44,885 nt of DNA, taken from NCBI GenBank assembly GCA_002812745.2, contig NCSJ02000334.1, forward strand, positions 1 to 44,885. Reading direction: 5' to 3'. The translations under genes were made by a program, and so were the position numbers. Positions 12,701 to 23,161 of this stretch are shown here, one piece after another. This stretch comes from Scytalidium lignicola. Taxonomy: Eukaryota; Ascomycota; Leotiomycetes. Below the pieces are notes generated by a model, which did no database searches, was not told where the DNA came from, and saw nothing but the letters and a program-made list of their open reading frames with translations. Numbering within the stretch: the stretch's first letter is position 1; each line of letters starts with the position of its first letter.

Positions 12701-13485
12701 CAAAACTGCATCCTTTGCTGTCGAATGACTTCTTATGCCTTTTATGGTCTTAATCACTCTCTTCCAACACGGGAGTAAGTACTCCAGTAAAGATCTCTTT
12801 GGTGAGACGGTCGACGTGGCTTCCACGATAGCTGTATCTAAATTGCTGAGCGATAATCTGACCGGTTCATTCGCTTCCTCCAGATCTTGTTTCAGATTTG
12901 GTAAAAAGATAAGTTTATGGTTTGACGCATCAACGCTCTCGTTCGGATCTAATGTGATTCGAAATATGTTTCTAAGTGTTCTATCCTCAAAAAGCTCCAC
13001 AGACTCTTCGGTTACTGCGCTTGCTTTCTTGGGTGCAGGTCGTGGACTGCTCTGCGGGTCGGATTCTGGCCTAGGTCGTTTTGCCAGACCATCCGTGGAT
13101 GACCCATTTGCACTACCGGCCAGCGATACCAGTTTCGAAAAAGGGTTCTCACCAGATGCTTCGGTCGAAGTTGTAGGAGGTTTGATATTGATTGGGACTT
13201 TCGGGGCAGCATTCTCAGTATCTCCGGAAGATTGTGTAGGCTGCGAAGTTGAGGCCGCTGAAGATCCTTTACCTCCATTTGATTCATTATTATCCTTCGC
13301 TGCTTGAGTGTTTGATCCAGATAACTTTTCCAAACGCCGTCGTCGAATCTGGGTAGATATAATAAGATTAGCGAACGGTACTTTCCCGCACCTATCAACA
13401 ATACAAAAAGCGATCTGACCTGGTCCATCTTCTCCTTATCAGGAGCATCTGGGGTATTCGACGATGGCAGAGGGTTATTATCCAT
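9716..13485 (-). CDS. UFD2: Ubiquitin conjugation factor E4 (Ufd2), U-box protein
   Basis: Nine exons on the minus strand: 13485-13420, 13348-12636, 12587-12374, 12323-11589, 11529-11324, 11273-11181, 11125-10887, 10831-10705 and 10652-9716, giving 1109 aa. All junctions keep frame. A low-complexity, Ser/Pro-rich N-terminus precedes the Ufd2 core (for example PYINALKSYSLFPR, FVRFVNLLLND). The C-terminal U-box spans about residues 1008-1078 (IPDDYLDPILATLMLDPV to NTELKEEIMKW), followed by an acidic tail. Ufd2 extends ubiquitin chains on substrates and works with Cdc48 before proteasomal degradation. The start MDNNPLPSS was preferred over an in-frame ATG 39 nt upstream. The last intron has an earlier TAG that would break frame; the acceptor GCCAG at 10653 is the one that fits. 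Confidence 0.95.
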
Positions 13486-14066
13486 GTTTGAGAGCTTTGT
13501 GATCTTCGAAGGTTGAAGGATCACAAATTGGATGGGACTTATGTTAAGTCAGTAGCACAGTAGCCTTGTCAGACGCGGAGCTTCACAGGGTCGGCTTTAT
13601 CGATGCTGTCGCGTCTGATTGCGCTTGCTAATCGATATGCTGGGGGGTTCAATTTAGGCGCAAGGCTCTCGAACCTTCTCTGGGGAAGTCGTGTGGTGGC
13701 GGTAACGTTAAAATAGGTGGGCTGTCTTTGATACAAGAATACAACATATAACAAGATAATTGCCTTAGATATGAGACATAGTTAATTCTAGTCTGGCTGT
13801 CAAAGAAGAGGAACTTGTAGATTCTACATAAAAGACGTCATTCCATCCCCTAAACTGCTCTTGCAGGTGCACTGTGGGGCTTGTGGCACGTGACCACCAA
13901 CCCAGGTGCCTGCGAAATGAACAAAGCGGTCGCTATCCATTAGAAATCTATTATGCAGACAGGCCAAGATGAAACTTCTTCGATCGCCCAAAAAATGCCA
14001 TTCCCCAACGCCATGCTTCTATGAACAAGTACACAGAGCAGCCAGCCCAAAACGCACAAAACTGAT
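13486..14066. other. UFD2 promoter and J-protein 3' flank
   Basis: About 580 nt without a gene. The small minus frame at 13569-13754 has no recognisable content. The part near 13486 should hold the UFD2 promoter; the part near 14066 is the 3' flank of the J-protein gene. No specific site is called. Confidence 0.45.
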
Positions 14067-15236
14067 TTAATACCTCTGCTGTGTCATACTCATGCCCAGT
14101 TCATCAAGTCGTTTACAATTCTTCATCTCCATATCATTCACCTGCTGCATCTTGTCTGCGTCCAGCGTGAACCAACCCTGAGCCTCGTTGATTAACCTAC
14201 TCCTCTCCTCTGTCTCCAGTTGACAACCTACCCTCAGGTGCTTCACGTACGCTACCTCAGCGGTTTTATCCAGCTGCGAAAGTTTATATGCCGTGAAGTG
14301 CTCGACTTCCGAGGGGTCAATATAGTAATCTACCTTGAATTCTCGTGTGTGCCGATGAAGTGTGTGCGGTGGCACAGGGCCATCGAACCGCATGGAGGGA
14401 CCAGCCGGGGCTGAACCTGAGCCGGAGAAGAGTGAAGTCAAGAGCGGGAAGACGAAGAGTATTAGTATTGGTAGAAGATTTGTTATCATGGATCTGACGG
14501 TTGCCGGTTGATCTTGTGCAGTATTTGCCTCTCGTGGTCTTCGTCTTGGAGTTGCACCGCCGAATTGGTGGACTCTGAATCCTGGCCCTCCATTAAGATT
14601 AAATACGAAAGGCGTCCCGCCGCCGAATCCACCACCTAAAGCAGAAATTTTAGTTAGTGAGTGTCCGATGGAAAATACCTTTCAAGATTTCTACTCACCA
14701 CCAAATCCACCCCCAAAGAACCGGTTAAACATCTCTTCGGGGCTAATCTCCTCCTCCCACATCCCCCCTCCTCCAGCACCAGCCCCAGCACCAGCTCTAC
14801 TTGAACCACCTGCTGCCCTTTGTGAAAATCCAGCGAATGGGTTCCCTTGCGGGGCACTTCCACCTCCAAATCTACTATCGGGATCTCCACCGAATTTATC
14901 ATACTTGGCCCTCTTCTCCTTGTCTCCAAGCACACCAAAAGCTCTGCTCACCATCTTAAATGCCTCATCCGCATGTTCATGGCCATTTTTATCCGGGTGC
15001 GTGAGAAGACTCAACTTCCTATAGGCCTTCTTTATCTCTGCTTCCGTTACCGTAGCTCTGACTTCCTCGATACCGAGAATTTCGTAGAAGGCGGTGGGTG
15101 CGCATCTCCGTATCCGAAGGACTGCTGTTTTTTGCTCCAAGGTATACTTGCGGTCCTGATTACCCTGATTGTGATCGCGAGATTTGGCTGAACCGTTGGG
15201 CTTGGTATCAGCGCCGCTGCTGGTTGCTGGCGGCAT
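14067..15236 (-). CDS. ER-membrane J-domain co-chaperone (Hlj1 / DNAJB12-like)
   Basis: Two exons on the minus strand: 15236-14699 and 14635-14067, giving 368 aa. A J-domain lies at about residues 48-115 with HPD at 80-82. It is followed by a Gly/Phe- and Gly/Ala-rich region (about 116-200), one hydrophobic membrane segment (about 229-248, [18 protein letters not shown]), and the C-terminal domain typical of DNAJB12/14 and Hlj1 (DUF1977). Such proteins are anchored in the ER membrane with the J-domain facing the cytosol, and recruit Hsp70 for degradation of misfolded membrane proteins. That role fits functionally with the upstream UFD2, though proximity proves nothing. An in-frame ATG at 15341 exists; [10 protein letters not shown] at 15236 was preferred because the extra residues look unconserved. 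Confidence 0.9.
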
Positions 15237-15658
15237 TTCGCTGTGGAATGCCGCTTTGGCAGGTAGACGAGTCCTGGAGAGGTTGTGAAGAGAGAGAAAG
15301 CAACTATCGAAAGCGATTGTGCCACGTCCCTCCGCGGGCAATACAGTTTAGTGAGGAAGAAACCTGGTTGAATTGGGGTTAATCCAAAAATATTCGGCCG
15401 CGACGCGGACGTTAAAGTAGCCTCGAGCGATGTCTGTCTTCTTTCGACGCTAGAGTACCGGTATGATCCTGGTGTCACCACATTGCTGCACGTGATAAGA
15501 CCTGATTAAATTCCATCATCGATACACTTTCCTAGTAATCGTAAATATTTTACCAATTGAAAATTATTAGCATTTAATTGGAGCTCAATGATTACAAAGT
15601 GCTTTTAGACATTCTATACTGCTCATTTACATGCAAAATTTATCCAGTATAGATCACA
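15237..15658. promoter_or_regulatory. Divergent promoter region, J-protein / AIM19
   Basis: A 422-nt stretch separates two genes transcribed away from each other, so both promoters must lie here. I see no unambiguous transcription-factor site. Open frames here are extensions or shadows of the J-protein first exon. Confidence 0.5.
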
Positions 15659-16185
15659 ATGTCGTCCCAAGACAAAGAAGTTAAACAGGCAAAGACATCA
15701 GTACTAACTTACGCCAAAGCCTGGGGGAGTAAGTTCTTGCATCATACCTTTCCATTATCCCTTATATCCAATATATTTCCAGCTATTCTTGTCAATTCGA
15801 AAATAACCAGTTATTAATATACCTCTCTACAGGCTCTCCCCTCCCTCCAACACTCCTTGCAACTTTGATCACCGGCCTTCACGCGCGCCCTGTCCAACCA
15901 CTACCCCTTCTCTTTGCTCCAGTCCTCCTTTTTAGTACCTATATCAACCTTGCCTCATATGTGGTCGATAGTGCAGGTATAACGGCGGCGTGGTCTGGAT
16001 TGTATCTTCTACTTGCCAGCAGAAGAAAAGGCCCTGCGGGAGCGAATATCGTAAAAAACTTTCAGAGAAGGTTTGGAGCAAGGGGTATGATAAGAGGATC
16101 TGCGATGAGTCTTGCCGCCGTTAACACAGTAGCGTGTGGATATACTTACGCGGTGGGGAGGAGTAAAGAAAATAGAGCAGAATGA
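15659..16185 (+). CDS. AIM19: AIM19-family mitochondrial membrane protein
   Basis: Two exons, 15659-15728 and 15833-16185, giving 140 aa. The first exon encodes MSSQDKEVKQAKTSVLTYAKAWG and is followed by an intron with a GTAAGT donor and CTACAG acceptor. The protein has several hydrophobic segments (LLATLITGLHARPVQPLPLL, LLFSTYINLASYVV, AAWSGLYLLLA) and a basic loop (RRKGPAGANIVKNFQRRFGARG). This pattern and length fit the fungal Aim19 family, whose yeast member is a small mitochondrial membrane protein of unknown biochemical role. Assignment rests on remembered family pattern, so it is probable rather than certain. Confidence 0.72.
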
Positions 16186-16610
16186 GAAAGAGAGAGCATA
16201 TGTGGATTATAAGTTCAAATTAGGAACATATGTTGGCAAGGATAATTGATCGGCGATTAAGCTCCCAGGTTTCAAAAGCCGGCACCCACGATAGATGGAT
16301 AACATTGCAGTCCTATAGGTTAGCTCCGACTCGAGGATGGTCTGTTTGGTATCCTCATACAGCTCTGAGGAGGTTCTTGGACTCGGCTGTCATGTTTATT
16401 GGCTTTATGGTGTCTTGGATAGTCCTAAGTTTTAGTCGGGCATGTTGTATAATTTTGTATGATGGAGACGTGGAACGCATTTGAGCGTCGCGCCTGTAAT
16501 GATATGTGTACGAAGTCCCAATGGGTATAAAACGGGAAAATTACAGGTGTATTAAAAATATAGGTGTTCTGAATATTGATTATTATTATTATTATGGAGG
16601 TCGAGCTATT
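16186..16610. other. Convergent 3' flank
   Basis: This 425-nt stretch lies between the stops of AIM19 (+) and OTC (-). The open frame at 16230-16484 (+) has no recognised content and starts within the likely AIM19 3' UTR. An ATT trinucleotide run sits near 16578-16593. No terminator element is called. Confidence 0.45.
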
Positions 16611-17768
16611 TTATAGAATCTTACCCTTACTTACAACAAAGGCGTCTAGCGCAGCTGCAAAACAATTAGTTAATCTCAAATTCTACTGTCTTCAGGGAAA
16701 CTTACCAATAGCAGCCCAGAGCCTGTTCTCTGCCTCCGGGAATACTAATGATCTAGGACTGTAAAACACCTCATCGGCCACCTCCTCAGGGTGTCTTGGC
16801 AAACAGTGCATGAACTTCCATCCTTCCTTTGCCCCTCCTCTCTTCGCCAATTCATTCGTAATCTGATAACCTTTGAAAGCCTTTAAACGCCTAGCAGTCT
16901 CATCTTCCTGACCCATAGACACGAATGTATCTGTGACAAGGATATCGGCATCCTTGATAGCTTCTTCTGGAATATTCGTCTCAGTTAAATTTCCTGGGGT
17001 TGAAGAAGTGGCAGCAGCAGCAAGTATTATTTCACGCATCCGCGAGGGTATTTCGTAGCCTTTTGGAGAGGCGATGGAGATATTGACTCCTAGCTTCATA
17101 GATGCTATAGCAAGATCAAAGAGAACATTATTTGAATCGCCTATCCATGCTATCTTCATGCCTTCAACGCCAAGACTAGGAGTCCCAGAATAACCCGGTG
17201 AATTCTTGAGTGGAAAGGCTTCGTGAATAGTCAAGAAGTCGGCAATGGTTTGGAGCGGATGGTAGTCGTTTGACAGAGCGTTTATGACGGGGACTGAAGA
17301 GTGTTTTGCTAAATCTGCTACGTCAGAATGTGGCCCTACACGGGCGACCATGCAGGACGTCATGGAGGAAATCACAAGTGAAGTATCATAGAGTGACTCA
17401 TTCACTCCAAGTTGTATATCGTCCTTCCCCAAAAACATTGAATGGCCCCCCATTATAGCCACGGCTGATTCTGTAGATACTCGCGTTCTAGTACTCCTTT
17501 TGTTAAACATCATGGCAACTGTCTTTCCGGACAAGCTGCCTAGCAGATTTGTGGGTATTGACCCTGACTTTATGGCATGCTTATATGAAGCTGCATTGCG
17601 GACGAGTGTTGTGAATTCGGCTGGGCTCAGATCCGCTATGGAAAGGAGATGCCGGGGTGCAAATGGTGAATTCTGGAGCTGCGCTGGGCTGGAATAGGAA
17701 CGATTTGAGGTTCGAGACAAAAATTGGAGAGTTGCCCTGGCGGAGCGCAAGCTCGACGGTGAGAGCAT
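16611..17768 (-). CDS. ARG3: Ornithine carbamoyltransferase, mitochondrial
   Basis: Two exons on the minus strand: 17768-16706 and 16654-16611, giving 368 aa. It catalyses ornithine plus carbamoyl phosphate to citrulline in arginine synthesis. The carbamoyl-phosphate motif STRTR is at 92-96, HPLQ at 170-173, and the ornithine-loop HCLP at 321-324. The first ~35 residues are Ser/Arg-rich with no acidic residues (MLSPSSLRSARATLQFLSRT), a good mitochondrial presequence, as in other filamentous fungi (arg-12 in Neurospora, argB in Aspergillus). The second exon adds only 13 codons plus stop (ending VVSKGKIL), and stopping at the first exon would truncate the C-terminal helix. The promoter is shared with the divergent gene at 18234. 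Confidence 0.96.
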
Positions 17769-17799
17769 TTTGGTGGGACTTTACTGTGAAATTGATTAG

Positions 17800-18028
17800 C
17801 CAATTGACACGAAAAAGACAAAATAAAGCATAAAAAGTGTATTTAACCTTATTAAAAATGAATACTAATTCCCGTAAAATAAACAAGGACAGCCCAAGTT
17901 TTCTCTGTTACAGAATGTATGTAGCCAATTGAACTTTTTCGATAATCAATCAATTAGCAGGTGCGTCACAGCAATAAAGAACTCAGGCACACAGGCACCA
18001 ACCCCTCACCAAACTAATTCCAGCCAAT
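17800..18028. promoter_or_regulatory. Divergent promoter with three CCAAT boxes
   Basis: The 465-nt space between OTC (-) and the vacuolar-type membrane protein (+) contains CCAAT at 17800-17804, 17935-17939 and 18024-18028. CCAAT is bound by the Hap/CBC complex in fungi. No good Gcn4/CPC1 TGACTCA was found here although arginine genes are often cross-pathway controlled. Site function is inferred. Confidence 0.35.
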
Positions 18029-18233
18029 TAGTGCTACGGGAGCGCATGCTGGTCTGGGCCTTGCGTGGCCCCAATAGACTTGATTTCCACGCCATCGTCA
18101 TCTCCCTCACCAAACAGAACAAAACTCACTCTAGAATGAACGCCTGAACATCTAGAATCAACTCACGTCGCAGGCGAGGGGAGTTGGTCCAATACAGGAC
18201 TGAAAAGAGCAACAAGAAATAAACTCCAAAAAG

Positions 18234-21083
18234 ATGGCTTCCGACTCTGAATCACCGTTACTAGGCAATTCTAACGACCGACCGTCGTCTAAGCGCTCCC
18301 AACGGTCGAATCTTACTCACGAATCCACTCCTTTACTTTCCCGGACAGAAGACGACCCCCGATATGACATTGAAGATATAACACGGCATTCAGAAGATGA
18401 TGAGAGAGTTTCCTCTCCCGCTGAAGAGTTCTTACGATCATTAGAGACGAATGGCGGACAGATCTCGAAGCCAACTAAGTCAAGACGGCGCTGGCCTACT
18501 ATCGTTGCTATTCTTCTCCTTGGATCCATAGCGATTGGAATCATCATTGCTGCTTTCTTTATACCAGCTGCCGTGGAGGAGTATGCAAAAGAAGCCCTAG
18601 TTGTTGAGCCTACCAATCTATCAATCGATTCGTTTACATCAACGGGCGTATCTGTAAGAGTGCAGGCATCCTTCAGATTAGACGCCTCCAGAGTTAGGAA
18701 TAAGCACGTGCGCAACATTGGACGGTTCGGTACATGGATTGCTAAGAAAGTCGAGAGTGAGAAGGCTAAAGTTGAAGTGTATTTACCAGAATACGGGAAT
18801 GTGTTGATCGGTACTGCTGTCGTGCCGCCCTTGGTGGTGAGCATTCAAAATGATCATACGACATATCTCAACTTCCTTACAGATGTGGAACCTGGGGATG
18901 TAGAGGGGATCCGTCAAGTTGCTAATGATTGGCTTGAGGGGCGTTTGGCCCAGTTACGCATCCAAGGGAAGACTGATGTAGGATTGAAGTCGGGCTGGCT
19001 TCCACTCGGGATTCAGAGCGTTTCTGAGTCGTTTGTATTTGAAGGTCAATCTCTCTATCACTCCTTCGCATCCTTATATCTAGGAGAGAAATCTTTTCTC
19101 TGAAACTGGATCTGGCTTAAAATTCCAATTTAATGCTTATTCCGGAGACACTAGACTCATGAAGTTGGTGCGTAAATGACTGTTGGAAACTATGGCTAAT
19201 AATCATTCTAGGTGATGACGTTCCAGCAATTCCGGAGTATAACATTACACGTTTAAATTTCCGTGAGGTGCCTATCTCTCCCTCGGGACATCAGGGCATG
19301 GCCGTGGATGTCTCTCTATCCCTTATAAACACCTATCCCGTCAAATTCACCATCCCCCCACTCGGGTTCGATATTCTTGTCCCTAATTGTGGAAGTGATC
19401 AACCATATATTCGTGTGGCAGATGCAACCACTGGCAGTATTGAAGTGGAACCACGCTCCGAGGTTATGGTTGACGTCGGCGGAGTTGTAAGAGAAATCCC
19501 CAAGACTCTTCTGAAAACTTGTCCCGGTTCCAAGACTTCTCCTCTGGATCTTTTACTTGGCGACTACATCCACGGAAGGGATACAACTATATTTGTACGT
19601 GGTTCCAATGCGCCATCATCAAGCACGCCAGAATGGATTACCAAGCTCATATCAAGTGTGACGGTTCCTGTACCCTTTCCAGGGCACACCTTTGACGGGC
19701 TTATTAAGGGATTTTCTGTAACAGATGCACACTTCAGCCTCCCAGATCCTTTTGCGGAGCCTGGATCGGACGATTCCAAGCCTCAAATATCTGGCAATAT
19801 TGTTGTTATTGCTGGCATCCCGAAAGAGATGAATTTTAATCTCAACGTTACTAGAGTCAAAGCGAAATCCAATGTTCTTTATAAGAGTAAGAAATTTGGA
19901 GAATTAAATTTGAAGAAATGGCAGGCAGCTAAATCGGAACGAAATGAATCAAATAGCAATGAAGAGGCTGATTTGAAGATTACGTCAATCATAAGAGATG
20001 CTCCATTGGATATTACAGACGATGATGTGTTTACTGATGTTCTCCAAGCTATGCTATTTGGTAGCAGTAGAGTTGAGTTGAAAATAGAGGCACTTGTAGA
20101 TGCGGAGGTGTCTACCGTTCTTGGGGAGCTCATAATCAGAGATATGCCAGCAGAAGGCATTGTCCCTGTCCAACGTTAGCCTGCGCTTTCACTTATTCCA
20201 GCTCGTTCACACCGAAGCTGACGAGACTGCAGCTATCTCTCCTGGAGGTGACTTTACTAAACTGAACCCTCAAGTGGGCAAAGTCAAGATTTTGGATACT
20301 AGCGAATCTGCTATTCATCTCCAGGCCAGCGTCAACTTCACGAACCCTACGGAATATACAGCCACGGTTCCTTATGTTAATATTCATATTCTTAATAACG
20401 GAAGTATCATCGGATCAGCTACCGCGGAAAATGTTTCCGTGATATCAGGAAATAACAGTAATATCATGGTGGAGGCTACATGGGATCCCTTCACCTATGG
20501 TGGCAAGACTGCAAAAGCTATTGGCCGAGAACTGCTCTCACAATATGTTTCCGGTTTTAACACAACATTAACCTTTCAAACCCACGAAGGCAGCATCCCT
20601 CATCAACCAAGACTAGGAAAAGCCCTCAGCAAGTTTGCTATCGAAATCCCTACCCCACGTGTCTCAACTCCCAGTACCGGAAAAGACGGTGACTCAGACG
20701 GTGAAGAAAATGAAAAACCGCATTTTCTCACCGGCGCCATATTTCATTTCCTCTCCTCCACTGCTCAATTTGAACTCTACTCGCCTCTCCAATATAGCTC
20801 AATCTATCTCGAGGAGGTTAATGCCACGGCATTGTACAACCATACCGAGCCGGTTGGCTGGATTGACTACAATTTACCATTCGAGGTTCCTCCTGGGCGG
20901 AGTCTAACCCCTAAGCTACCTGTTGACTGGAGTATGGAAGGTGTTGGTTACGATGCAGTTAAGAAAGCCTTGGGTGGGACGTTAAAGTTAGATGCGAGAG
21001 GGAATATCACTGTTAGGCTTGGGAGGTGGAGTGAGACGGTATGGTATATGGGGGATGGGATTGGAGCTGAGATCAGGTTTTGA
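18234..21083 (+). CDS. Large type II vacuolar-type membrane protein (DUF3712 / Tag1-like)
   Basis: Three exons, 18234-19044, 19212-20174 and 20218-21083, giving about 879 aa. A Ser/Asp-rich cytosolic tail carries PLLG and an ESTPLL acidic dileucine (residues 30-35), the kind of signal read by AP-3 for vacuole sorting. A single transmembrane helix spans about 90-112. The rest is a long luminal region of beta-rich LEA-like repeats (DUF3712 type) with many Asn-x-Ser/Thr sites. Fungal orthologues are often labelled 'pre-rRNA processing protein', which seems unsupported. The architecture resembles yeast Tag1 (YLR173W), a vacuolar membrane protein linked to autophagy termination; that link is an inference. 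The second intron as drawn (20175-20217) is only 43 nt, so a sequencing frameshift there is an alternative. Confidence 0.8.
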
Positions 21084-21355
21084 AAAATTTGGGATTCAGA
21101 CTTACTGGAGTATACGGTTGGATAAATTTCATTGGCGTCCCGTTCGGGTCTCNTTTTTTGTTCNTTTTTTAGAGGTGTAGCAAACGATTACTAGGAATTT
21201 AGAAAACAACATAGAAAGCAATTTTTTGATTCTTTTTTTTTAACACATCTGAAGTCAACTTTTAACATGATTGCCATTAAAAGACGCCAACTCCTAATTA
21301 ATCTTAGCACATAAGTTGAAAGCTTTCTTTACATATATATATAGTAGTAATCTGC

Positions 21356-22401
21356 TTATCCCGGAGGCAGAGTGCTAGCATCAACAATCTCCTCGGGACT
21401 CTGAACGGTCTCCTCATTCGGACCATAGAGTGGTGACCGAGGTAGAGCCATGAGACCCGTACGAGCCGACTCGAGAATTCCAAAGGGAGCAATAAGCTTC
21501 AGGAATGAGTCAATTCGGGAGGGCTTGGCGGATCTAGGAATCTTCATCAGCATTTCTTTTCTTTGGGAATGAGAAAGAGCTGTACTTACACTTCAACAAT
21601 GCAACTATTCGTGCTAATATCAAGCACCTTCCCTCCAAACTGATGGGTAAAGTAGGTAATACTCTTCAAATGCTCGTGCTTATGTCTTAACGCCTCACTC
21701 AGTGCTAACTTGGAAGGATGGAAATCGACGTTGTTCCTGAGCTCCTCAGCTTGTCTCGCTTGCCACTCCTCCGCAGAGGACTCGCTCTCAGCCATGCCCT
21801 CTTGGTCGGCCGCGGTAATCTCCCTGTGATGTGCGAGCAATTCCTCAAAGTACTCCGGGCCAAGGATATTGATTTTGGCCAGCAGCAGTTCACGCTGTAC
21901 AAGGGGCGAGGAAGTGTAGTCCAGCACGGCCCAGACAGGTACCAGGTCCTCAAGCTGGCGTCTAGCCTGTTCTACCACGCCATCTTGTCCACTCAGCACA
22001 ATAGTCATGCGGGAAAGATCTTCTACTTCGGTGCTGCACACCACCAAGCTGTCAATGTTGAATCCTCGAGCCGCAAGGATGCCTGATACACGGGATAGCA
22101 CGCCGGGCTCGTTCTGCACCAGACAGTTAAGGATATGGCGCTTTGGCGGCGCAGTTGATGGCATTGGTGTCTCGTAAAGAATATTTGACACTGCTGCCTG
22201 CGCGCTCCATGCTGGTGGGAGGTCTGATGTAGGCAGAGGAGAGATGCGGCGGTGGAGGGCCTTGTATGCTAGGGCTGAGGTTGAGGATGCGGTTGACTCA
22301 TTGCGGATATGCTGCTTGGAGAGCCTCGAGGTTAAGGTGGAGGTGCGTCTAGGGACAATTGATCGAGTCCCGAGGGACACAAGAGCCCGTCGAGAAGCCA
22401 T
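21356..22401 (-). CDS. ILV6: Acetolactate synthase regulatory (small) subunit
   Basis: Two exons on the minus strand: 22401-21590 and 21533-21356, giving 329 aa. Ilv6 is the mitochondrial regulatory subunit that activates the catalytic subunit Ilv2 and makes it sensitive to valine. The N-terminus (MASRRALVSLGTRSIVPRRT) is a clear mitochondrial presequence. The ACT domain starts at about residue 88 (RHILNCLVQNEPGVLSRVSG, then RGFNIDSLVV); a fungal insertion and the C-terminal ACT-like domain follow (SAKPSRIDSFLKLIAPFGI). The frame is open to an ATG at 22548, but the start at 22401 matches the presequence. A Gcn4-like site sits about 70 nt upstream. Two Ns (21153 and 21164) lie in the convergent 3' space shared with the preceding gene. 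Confidence 0.95.
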
Positions 22402-22468
22402 TGTCGAAGGCAGAAAGACCTTGCAACGTTGGGTAGCTCCTAAAGCGACGATGTAGAAGAGGGAGGAT

Positions 22469-22477
22469 ATGACTCTT
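22469..22477 (-). promoter_or_regulatory. Gcn4/CPC1-like site upstream of ILV6
   Basis: The 9-mer ATGACTCTT is present on the plus strand about 70 nt upstream of the ILV6 ATG. It equals the natural Gcn4 site of the yeast HIS3 promoter (one base off the optimum ATGACTCAT). General control by Gcn4/CPC1 of branched-chain amino-acid genes is established in fungi. That this copy is used is inferred, and it could lie inside the transcribed leader. Confidence 0.45.
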
Positions 22478-23161
22478 TGTGTTGCAAGATTATTTCCCCA
22501 GGAAAGCTCCCAGCGATCTCGGGATCTAGCTGTGCACAGACCATGCACACCAGAACTTCCTGGACCCTGGAATTTAAGGCAGAAAGCAAAGTTTTAGTAA
22601 GGCATCAACGAATTAAGACATTCAAGACAAACTCTAGCCGTTTTCGAGCACGTGCCGAGCTATCGTAAATCCGCCCCAGGGTCTAGAAATCACTCACGAG
22701 TCGCCACACGAACATTGTTGCTCCTTCAATTGACTTGTTCAAGCCCATATTTGCCGGTTCTAATAGATCTGACAGAGCAGTTTGCTATTTCAAGAAGTCC
22801 TGAGAGCTCTAGACTGCCCACGTGGCTTACGTGATGCCGCAAGCAAATGCAACAGAGCAAGTACCGTAGCTACAGTAATTGCTCGGGTCTAACCTCCGGA
22901 ACTGATCTCATCACTCGTGGTTTGCTGTGTTTGCTGTGGCACTCTGAATCAACACCGGTCCACTAGGACGGAATGCTACACTACACTACTGCTTTCGTAC
23001 GCTACCCACACCGACCAAACCACTTTCGAAAGAGACGAATGGCTTCCCCTACCACTCTTATTCTTTCCACGCCATCTCCATCTCTCCTTCGCTATCTTCA
23101 CTCATTGTGAAGACTCCCATCCGTCTCCACACCCAACATCCGCAACTCAACTCACCCCATC
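22478..23161. promoter_or_regulatory. Divergent promoter region, ILV6 / Siw14-type phosphatase
   Basis: About 680 nt between two divergently transcribed genes. Open frames here (22477-22668, 22652-22834, 22917-23165) carry no recognisable motif. The right part is rich in C and T, typical of fungal 5' leaders ahead of the ATG at 23162. No further site is called. Confidence 0.45.

Noticed and set aside
19083..19170. Possible cassette exon inside the first intron of the vacuolar-type protein
   Set aside because: It has exon-like residues in one frame, but the upstream intron would be under 40 nt and inclusion from the real phase hits a stop at once.
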